A stretch of 19,231 bases of DNA from Paracoccaceae bacterium (lineage in GTDB: Bacteria; Pseudomonadota; Alphaproteobacteria; Rhodobacterales; Rhodobacteraceae), in assembly GCA_013214715.1 (NCBI GenBank), contig JABSSB010000026.1, positions 5,995-25,225 on the forward strand, in the 5' to 3' direction. Below are positions 8,283 to 13,868 of this stretch, piece after piece; position 1 is the stretch's first letter; every line of letters starts with the position of its first letter. The translations under genes and the position numbers were made by a program. A model generated the notes under the pieces. The model searched no databases and had not been told where the DNA came from. It was given only the letters and a program-made list of their open reading frames with translations.

Positions 8283-9170
8283 ATGATGCGAGGGCTGGTG
8301 CTTTTCGTGTTGCTGGCGCTGATGGGCGTCGGTGTCGGGTTGATGCTGATCCGCCCTCAGCCTCTGTCAGAAAGCGACATCGCCGGGATCACCGGCGATG
8401 CCAAACGTGGCCAAGCCATATTCACCGCGGCCGGGTGTGCCTCCTGCCATTACAGGCCGGGCGCAACGGACGATGAGAAGCTGGTGCTGGCGGGCGGACA
8501 AAGGTTTGCGTCCGATTTCGGAACCTTCATCGCACCCAATATCTCTCCCGATCCAGTTCACGGGATCGGCAACTGGACGCTGGCAGAGTTTGGCTCCGCC
8601 GTGATGCGCGGCGTGTCGCCGGATGGGAGCCATTATTATCCGGCCTTTCCCTACACCGCTTATGCGCTGATGGAGGTGCAGGACATGGCCGATATCCATG
8701 CCTATATCCTGACACTGCCCGCCTCGGATACGCCCAGTGCGGCGCATGAGATTACCTTTCCGTTCAACAACCGGCTGGCCGCGGGCGCTTGGAAGTTCCT
8801 GTTTTTCGATCCGCAATTCGCCACGCCAGAAAGCGACGATCCGCAAGTTACGCGGGGGCGTTACCTGTCCGAAGCGCTCGCGCATTGCGGCGAATGCCAC
8901 ACGCCGCGCGGGGCTTTGGGCAATCTGGACATGACGCGCTGGCTGGCCGGGGCGCCAAACCCCACCGGATCCGGCAACATCCCACCTTTGACACCAGGCC
9001 AGTTGGAGTGGAGCGCCGAGGACATCGCCTTTTACCTCGAGACCGGGTTCACCCCCAGCTATGACAGCGCCGGAGGGCACATGGCGGCGGTGGTCGAAAA
9101 CTTCTCGAAACTCCCACCCGAAGATCGCGCGGCGGTCGCGGCTTATCTCAAGGCGTTGCCGGGCGGTTAA
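8283..9170 (+). CDS. Membrane-anchored diheme cytochrome c
   Basis: The 295 residues begin with an uncleaved-looking hydrophobic anchor (about 4-23). Two class I cytochrome c domains follow, with CASCH at 52-56 and CGECH at 202-206. M130 (in YALMEVQDM) and M267 (in GGHMAAVV) are plausible axial ligands. The repeated layout, with FPYTAYALM after the first haem and AAVAAYLKALP at the end, resembles the cytochrome subunits of periplasmic dehydrogenases; no dehydrogenase subunit is adjacent, so the electron partner is unknown. It could exchange electrons with the cytochrome c' encoded just upstream. The ribosome site AAGGTGAA precedes ATGATG; the second ATG is an alternative start. The stop shares TTAA with the lipA stop. 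Confidence 0.9.
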   Translation: MMRGLVLFVLLALMGVGVGLMLIRPQPLSESDIAGITGDAKRGQAIFTAAGCASCHYRPGATDDEKLVLAGGQRFASDFGTFIAPNISPDPVHGIGNWTLAEFGSAVMRGVSPDGSHYYPAFPYTAYALMEVQDMADIHAYILTLPASDTPSAAHEITFPFNNRLAAGAWKFLFFDPQFATPESDDPQVTRGRYLSEALAHCGECHTPRGALGNLDMTRWLAGAPNPTGSGNIPPLTPGQLEWSAEDIAFYLETGFTPSYDSAGGHMAAVVENFSKLPPEDRAAVAAYLKALPGG

Positions 9171-10117
9171 GCCCGGCCCAGCTTGGCCTGCCGCGCGGCG
9201 CGCAGCTGCGCAAAATCATCGCCTGCGTGATAGCTCGACCGCGTCAGTGGTGTGGCCGAGACCATCAGGAACCCTTTGCCATAAGCGGCTTTTTCATAGG
9301 ATTTGAATTCGTCCGGCGTCACGAAACGGTGCACCGCATGGTGTTTCGGCGTCGGCTGCAAATACTGACCGATCGTCAGGAAATCGACATCCGCCGCGCG
9401 CATGTCATCCATCACCTGCGTCACCGATTGGCGATCTTCGCCCAGTCCGACCATGATCCCCGATTTGGTGAACATGCCGGGATCAAGCTCTTTCACCCGC
9501 TGCAACAGCCGCAGCGAGTGGAAATAGCGCGCGCCGGGGCGCACTTCGGGATAAAGGCCCGGCACGGTTTCAAGATTGTGATTGAACACATCCGGACGCG
9601 CTTCGACCACGGTTTCGAGAACCGAGTCGTCACATTTCAGGAAATCCGGGGTCAAAATCTCGATTGTCGTGTCGGGTGAGCGATGCCGCACCGCGCGGAT
9701 GGTTTGCGCAAAATGATCCGCGCCGCCATCTTCCAGATCGTCCCGGTCGACCGAGGTGATCACCACATGGTTCAGGCCCAGTGTCTGCACCGCATGGGCC
9801 ACACGGCCGGGTTCGAACACGTCCAGCGTGTCGGGTTTGCCGGTGGCGATGTTGCAGAAGGTGCAGCCGCGCGTACAAATCTCGCCCATGATCATCATGG
9901 TGGCGTGGCCCTGGCTCCAGCATTCGCCAACATTGGGGCAGCCGGCCTCTTCGCAGACGGTGACCAGCTTGTTTTCGCGCATGATCTTATGCGTGTCGGC
10001 ATAGCCTTTGCCGCCGGGCGCCTTGACGCGAATCCAGCTGGGTTTCTTGGGCTGGGCATTGTCCTGACGATGCGCCTTTTCCGGATGGCGCTGTTCGGGG
10101 ATTTTTAGATCACGCAT
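9167..10117 (-). CDS. lipA: Lipoyl synthase
   Basis: Radical SAM enzyme that inserts two sulfur atoms into protein-bound octanoyl groups to make lipoyl cofactors for pyruvate and 2-oxoglutarate dehydrogenases and glycine cleavage. The auxiliary cluster cysteines are C55, C60 and C66 (CEEAGCPNVGEC), and the radical SAM cluster is CTRGCTFC, C81, C85, C88. The C-terminal RSSYHA motif that supplies a serine ligand to the auxiliary cluster is present. Length 316 is typical. GGGAG precedes the ATG. The gene is convergent with the diheme cytochrome gene, overlapping four bases. Confidence 0.97.
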   Translation of the reverse strand: MRDLKIPEQRHPEKAHRQDNAQPKKPSWIRVKAPGGKGYADTHKIMRENKLVTVCEEAGCPNVGECWSQGHATMMIMGEICTRGCTFCNIATGKPDTLDVFEPGRVAHAVQTLGLNHVVITSVDRDDLEDGGADHFAQTIRAVRHRSPDTTIEILTPDFLKCDDSVLETVVEARPDVFNHNLETVPGLYPEVRPGARYFHSLRLLQRVKELDPGMFTKSGIMVGLGEDRQSVTQVMDDMRAADVDFLTIGQYLQPTPKHHAVHRFVTPDEFKSYEKAAYGKGFLMVSATPLTRSSYHAGDDFAQLRAARQAKLGRA

Positions 10118-10210
10118 GGCGGGGCTCCCTTGGGTCAGCCTATCCTACCCATTTAGGAGGAAATTGCCTGCCCCTCAACCCGGCAATCCCGCCATGCGCC
10201 CTGTGCATGG

Positions 10211-10594
10211 CTATGACACCTGCGTGCAGGTGCCAAAATCGCTGAACCCGCCCGCGCCGGATTTCGACCCAAAATAGCTGAGGCCTTCAGGATCAACCGA
10301 GAAGTTATAGGCCGAAGACCCCACCACAGCGACAAAGCTGATCCGACCGCCGCCGGTGGCCACAAAGGCGTCATGCACTTCGCTGCCCAGATCAAGTTCG
10401 GCCATGAAGGCACCGGGGTCCTGACGGATTTCAAATCCTTCGCCACGGGTGAAAGACGTGCAGGTGTAATGCACGCCTGCCGTGCTTTGCGGCGCGGCCT
10501 GTGCGGCGGGTTTCGTGCGGTTCGGGCCTTCGGCCAAAGCCAGAGACGGCAGACAAAGAAGGGCAGCGGAAATCAGGTGCGGCAGATAGGTCAT
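10211..10594 (-). CDS. Small secreted protein of unknown function, two cysteines
   Basis: A 127-residue protein with a convincing signal peptide (residues 1-21, ending SLALA before EG). The mature part has two cysteines, C45 and C123, that could form one disulfide, and a stretch AFVATGGGRISFVAV (77-91). I do not recognise a characterised family. AAAGGAA about seven bases before the ATG supports the start. The reading frame immediately upstream, which overlaps it as TCATGA, is a clear but damaged paralogue: both have C-TxxF/I at the start of the mature domain, AFVA, ISF and DFG-[TS]-C, with 36 residues from the ISF phenylalanine to the last cysteine in both. It is probably periplasmic. Confidence 0.72.
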   Translation of the reverse strand: MTYLPHLISAALLCLPSLALAEGPNRTKPAAQAAPQSTAGVHYTCTSFTRGEGFEIRQDPGAFMAELDLGSEVHDAFVATGGGRISFVAVVGSSAYNFSVDPEGLSYFGSKSGAGGFSDFGTCTQVS

Positions 10595-11055
10595 GACGGA
10601 TTCCTTTGTGGGTCGTTTTTTGGCCCACAGAACCGCTTAATCACGCAAACACTATGGCGCGATCGTGACCAAGATGGCCAACTTCCCGCCAAAAGCGATT
10701 TGCACGATCCGAAATCGTTTTTCGGATCATCGCCGGTGCGCGAAACGTGGTCTTTGCGGGCCTTTAGTTTGACCGTGCAATGGACCGCACCGGCCCGCTG
10801 AATGGCCATGAAACTGATCATGCGGCAATCGGGTGCGACGAAGGCCTCGACGGTTTCAGCATCCAGAATCATGGTGGCACGCTCCTATACTGGCTCAAAA
10901 TGCAACTCCGCCCTGCGCGCTACGGTCCAGATGGCGGTGCAGGACCTGTGATGCTTGATCTGCGGGAGTTCGTTGATCTCCAGATTCCAGATCGGCTTGG
11001 AAGACAGCTCGTTTGCCTCGGCCACCACCGGGAGGCAGGCCAGTACAAAGGCCAT
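10591..11055 (-). pseudogene. Amber-interrupted tandem paralogue of the downstream secreted protein
   Basis: One continuous frame runs from ATG 11055 to the stop at 10591-10593, broken only by a TAG at 10885-10887 (codon 57). Before the stop lie a signal-like start (MAFVLACLPVVAEA) and a cysteine at codon 39; after it lie VEAFVAP, MISFMAI and DFGSC. The spacing from cysteine 39 to the ISF phenylalanine (43 codons, counting TAG) nearly equals the 42 in the intact neighbour, and both have 36 from there to the last cysteine, so the homology crosses the TAG. About 9 of 36 residues are identical in the last block. The start is also poor: extending the frame upstream reads KTTRPTSFILRL, a better signal peptide, but without an initiator codon. 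The tail runs about 36 residues beyond the paralogue's end. An intact 93-codon frame (10591-10872) remains after the TAG and could still be translated from GGAG-ATG. Confidence 0.6.
10706..10728. repeat. Perfect 9-bp inverted repeat inside the damaged paralogue
   Basis: GATCCGAAA - TCGTT - TTTCGGATC, nine perfect pairs and a five-base loop. It lies in the 3' half of the damaged frame, around the codons for the conserved DFG-C segment. It has the shape of a terminator stem but no T tract follows on either strand. Confidence 0.6.
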
Positions 11056-11210
11056 CAGTCTGAGAATGAAGCTCGTTGGCCTTGTCGTTTTTACATGTCC
11101 ATCGGGACCGGATCAGCCCTTTGGATCGTGTCACTTTGAAGCCGAAATCATGCAGCACAATGGCCCCCCTTGATCTCTCACGATCTCCGGACGGTCTGCG
11201 GCATTAGCGA

Positions 11211-12230
11211 TCAAGAGGCAAAGCGATCCTTGGTACGATTGGCATAGGCCACCAGCGACAGCATCACCGGCACCTCGACCAAAACGCCCACCACCGTCGC
11301 AAGCGCTGCGCCAGAATTCAGACCGAACAATGACACGGCTACGGCCACGGCAAGTTCAAAGAAATTGGATGTGCCAATCATTGCCGCAGGCGCCGCTACG
11401 GAATGCGGCAGCTTCATGCGCTGCGCTGCCATATAGGTCACGGCAAAGATGCCATAGCTTTGGATCAACAAGGGTATCGCAATCAGCACAATGGGCAGCG
11501 GGTTGGCCAAAATGGCCGGAGCTTGCAGGCCAAACAGCAAAACCACCATCAACAGCAAGGCCCCTGCCCCATAGGGTTTGGACCGTTCCAGAAACCGGGG
11601 AAGCGCGTTCGGGTCGCTGCGCGAGTCGAGCTGTTTGCGTGTCACATAGCCTGCCGCCAAGGGCAGCACGACATAGAGCCCAACCGACAGAAGCAGGGTT
11701 TCCCACGGTACGATGATCGCAGCCACGCCCAGCAGCAGCGCCACAAGCGGCGCAAAGGCAAAGATCATGATCACGTCATTCACGGCCACCTGCACCAAGG
11801 TGTAATTCGGATCGCCCTTGGTCAGGCGCGACCAGACAAATACCATCGCCGTACAAGGCGCCGCGCCCAGCAGGATCATGCCCGCGATATATTGTGTGCC
11901 CTCTTCCGGTGTCACAAAGCCCGCGAAGATCCAGCCGAAAAACAGCCAACCCAAGATTGCCATCGAAAATGGCTTGATCAGCCAGTTCACCACCAGCGTC
12001 AGCACAAGCCCCTTGGGCTGTTTGCGCACATCCGCCACAGCCCCGAAATCCACCGACACCATCATCGGGAAGATCATGCCCCAGATCAGAACCGCGACGA
12101 TCAGGTTGACGCTGGCATATTCCAGCGCGGCAATGCCTGCAAAAATACCCGGGAACAAACTGCCCAGCCCAACACCGGCGGCGATGGCCAACGCCACCCA
12201 CAGTGACAGGTTGCGTTCGAATCCACCCAT
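11211..12230 (-). CDS. acr3: ACR3-family arsenite efflux transporter
   Basis: Inner-membrane exporter of arsenite (sometimes antimonite) driven by the proton gradient. The 339 residues contain about ten hydrophobic segments. The family motif GAAPCTAMVFVWSRLTKGD (123-140) carries the conserved cysteine C126 in the fourth membrane helix, and VGVLVEVPVML (314-324) carries the conserved glutamate E319 of the ninth; GTSNFFELA (286-294) is also typical. Oddly, no arsR repressor or arsC/arsH reductase gene is adjacent, whereas ars operons usually carry them. It lies 52 bases downstream of the DUF6456 regulator on the same strand and may be read from that transcript or from a promoter inside the gap. 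Confidence 0.93.
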   Translation of the reverse strand: MGGFERNLSLWVALAIAAGVGLGSLFPGIFAGIAALEYASVNLIVAVLIWGMIFPMMVSVDFGAVADVRKQPKGLVLTLVVNWLIKPFSMAILGWLFFGWIFAGFVTPEEGTQYIAGMILLGAAPCTAMVFVWSRLTKGDPNYTLVQVAVNDVIMIFAFAPLVALLLGVAAIIVPWETLLLSVGLYVVLPLAAGYVTRKQLDSRSDPNALPRFLERSKPYGAGALLLMVVLLFGLQAPAILANPLPIVLIAIPLLIQSYGIFAVTYMAAQRMKLPHSVAAPAAMIGTSNFFELAVAVAVSLFGLNSGAALATVVGVLVEVPVMLSLVAYANRTKDRFAS

Positions 12231-12282
12231 TTCGGCCCCCGGTTTGTTCCGCGTTCAGACCTGCCCCGAAGACCGCGTCCGG

Positions 12283-13389
12283 TCAACCAATCATGTCGCC
12301 TGTCGCGGCAGTCTCGCCCGCATAGTGCCGTGCAAGCTGCTGCAAAGCGATCCGCAACACAATCTTGCCTGATCGCGCCGACCATCCCAGCGCCTTTTCC
12401 ACCGTTTCCAGCCCCTCAAGATGGCAACAACAGCGCAGGGTCACATCCGACAATCCCGGCCCCAACGCCGTCAGGGCCTTGGTCACGCGGGTCTGGGCTG
12501 CGGCCGTGTTCGGATCAACGGCCGACGCCATGGCCGGAGGGGAAAAGACATCGCCTCCCAACGGGGTGGGAACGCTCAACCGGGCGAGTTCGAAATCTTC
12601 GCGCAACCGTTCGCCCGCCGCGACCATGTCGGCGTCAAGGAATGGCAACCCATCCTTGTCGCGCCGCCGGGCCAGCACCGTGATCGGGCTTTCGACGCTG
12701 GCATAGCGGGACCGCCTCAACCCGCGCCCGCCGATTGCGCCACGGTCGCCAGCATGGTCAAATCCCGCTGGCGCTTCGGCTAGCCCCGCAGGGCTGCTTT
12801 GGGCGCGGTTTTCATTTTGCGCCAGCATACGCCCCAAGGCCACGCGTCCAGCTCCGGAAATGCGATATCGGCTGATCCGGCCCGGCTTGTCGCAGCTGAT
12901 CCAGTCGCGCAACGCCAACATCTGCGCCAGCTCGCAATCCACCACCGCCGTGCGCAGCGCACCGCCTTCGGTGTCTTCGCGGACCACAACAGCCTTGTCC
13001 ATCGCTTCAGCCACGGCCAGAACGGCGCTTGGTTCCGCCAATTTCTGCAAGACCGGAAGCGCCTCAATCCAGAGTTCATCTTCGGAAAGTGACACGCTCG
13101 CTTCTCCTGCTTGTGCCGACGCCATCGGGGCTCTCTCCTTTTTTGTTGTTGTCGAGTGGGTGCGGGTCGCCAGCATGTAAACAGCGCGATCTACCAGCGG
13201 GTCATCGCGCTGCAGTTCGATCCGTCGGACTTGCCTCAGAACAGTGGACGGATGACAGCCACCGATGCGCGCCAACTGACGAATCGAAACGCCCAGTTCG
13301 GTATGGGCGATATAGCGGCGCGCAGGTTCCGGCACCCAGCCGGGCACCCGCAGCCCATATTGGTCGAACCCGGCATCGACCATCCACAT
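12283..13389 (-). CDS. Helix-turn-helix DUF6456 protein, GafA-like (candidate gene transfer agent activator)
   Basis: A protein of 368 residues from ATG 13389; GTG at 13392 is an alternative that adds one. Numbering below is from 13392. Residues 34-60 (GVSIRQLARIGGCHPSTVLR onward) read as a helix-turn-helix. A second winged-helix-like block covers about 104-190, then a low-complexity linker to about 228. The C-terminal 230-360 segment (VESPITVLARRRDKDG, then FLDADMVAAGERLREDFE) matches the DUF6456 domain. This architecture is found across Rhodobacterales, and GafA of R. capsulatus (rcc01865), which activates the gene transfer agent promoter, is of this kind; Caulobacter GafY/GafZ are thought to divide the same functions between two proteins. 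The assignment to GafA is inference from domains and size. It diverges from the DUF6477 gene. No strong ribosome site is visible. Confidence 0.8.
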   Translation of the reverse strand: MWMVDAGFDQYGLRVPGWVPEPARRYIAHTELGVSIRQLARIGGCHPSTVLRQVRRIELQRDDPLVDRAVYMLATRTHSTTTKKERAPMASAQAGEASVSLSEDELWIEALPVLQKLAEPSAVLAVAEAMDKAVVVREDTEGGALRTAVVDCELAQMLALRDWISCDKPGRISRYRISGAGRVALGRMLAQNENRAQSSPAGLAEAPAGFDHAGDRGAIGGRGLRRSRYASVESPITVLARRRDKDGLPFLDADMVAAGERLREDFELARLSVPTPLGGDVFSPPAMASAVDPNTAAAQTRVTKALTALGPGLSDVTLRCCCHLEGLETVEKALGWSARSGKIVLRIALQQLARHYAGETAATGDMIG

Positions 13390-13392
13390 CAC

Positions 13393-13547
13393 GTGTCACC
13401 AATACACAAGCCGTCACAGTGAATATTTCAGGCAAATTCATAAACTTGTGTAAACGCAGCGTGCGCTGCGTCAGGAGCGCCACGCAACGCTGGGTTTACC
13501 TGCGCCATACTCGCCGCAGAACAACAAAAGGAACACTCGGATGTCGG
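13393..13547. promoter_or_regulatory. Divergent promoter region, DUF6456 regulator / DUF6477 gene
   Basis: A 155-base region between two divergent starts. It contains an 18-bp dyad (13454-13471) nested in a wider imperfect inverted repeat: 13450-13462 pairs with 13487-13499, 12 of 13 bases (GTAAACGCAGCGT against the complement of ACGCTGGGTTTAC). No TTAA-N7-TTAA CtrA site is visible. AAGGA at 13528-13532 is the only ribosome-site-like sequence for the DUF6477 gene. Confidence 0.55.
13454..13471. promoter_or_regulatory. 18-bp near-perfect dyad, candidate LuxR-type operator
   Basis: ACGCAGCG-TG-CGCTGCGT has eight perfectly paired bases on each side of a two-base centre. Its 18-bp length and symmetry are those of TraR/LuxR-type boxes. 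R. capsulatus gafA is controlled by the quorum-sensing regulator GtaR, so a binding site here would fit, but this is inference. Confidence 0.45.
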
Positions 13548-13868
13548 ATGAGAGATATTACATCCACTCTGACCAGCCTGACACGTCCAAAGCTGTTAAT
13601 TGCTGCAGCCAAGGCGGCCGCACCGAAATACCGTCGCAGCCGTCACCTGCCGCAAAGCCTCAAGACCTTGGGCCCTGTGCCGCGTGGTGCTTTGTTAATG
13701 GAATTGATTGTTCTGGAGGAATCGTTTGACCGCCGCAGGCGCGCCCGCGACGGTCATTATTCATCTGTCGAGCAAATTACCGTGCTGACCGCCCTGCTGG
13801 CCGAAGCCGGTGCGTTTCTGGCCGAGCGTCAGACGCCAGCCCGTCGCGCGACCCTTGCTGTGGCTTAA
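13548..13868 (+). CDS. DUF6477 family protein
   Basis: A 106-residue protein whose layout matches DUF6477 proteins of Rhodobacterales: an N-terminal SLTRPKLLIAAAKAA helix (10-24), an arginine-rich YRRSRHLPQSL (28-38), a helix MELIVLEESFDRRRRARDG (51-69) and a final helix (about 73-93). No catalytic motif, signal or membrane segment is seen; the function is unknown. The start at 13548 is the first ATG in the conserved frame. An ATG seven bases upstream (13541), out of frame, is better spaced from AAGGA (13528-13532), which may lower expression or mark a small insertion at the start. It diverges from the GafA-like gene; its stop overlaps the MttB-family stop as TTAA. Confidence 0.75.
   Translation: MRDITSTLTSLTRPKLLIAAAKAAAPKYRRSRHLPQSLKTLGPVPRGALLMELIVLEESFDRRRRARDGHYSSVEQITVLTALLAEAGAFLAERQTPARRATLAVA

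Noticed and set aside
10780..11139. 119-codon plus-strand frame opposite the damaged paralogue
   Set aside because: The minus-strand frame shows homology to the neighbouring gene, so this one is a shadow.
13029..13547. Long upstream extension of the DUF6477 frame
   Set aside because: The extension runs antisense through the GafA-like gene and its promoter and has no family similarity; the conserved part begins at 13548.
13393..13547. CtrA binding site expected upstream of a gafA-like gene
   Set aside because: I looked for TTAA-N7-TTAA and for TTAACCAT-like half-sites on both strands and saw none.
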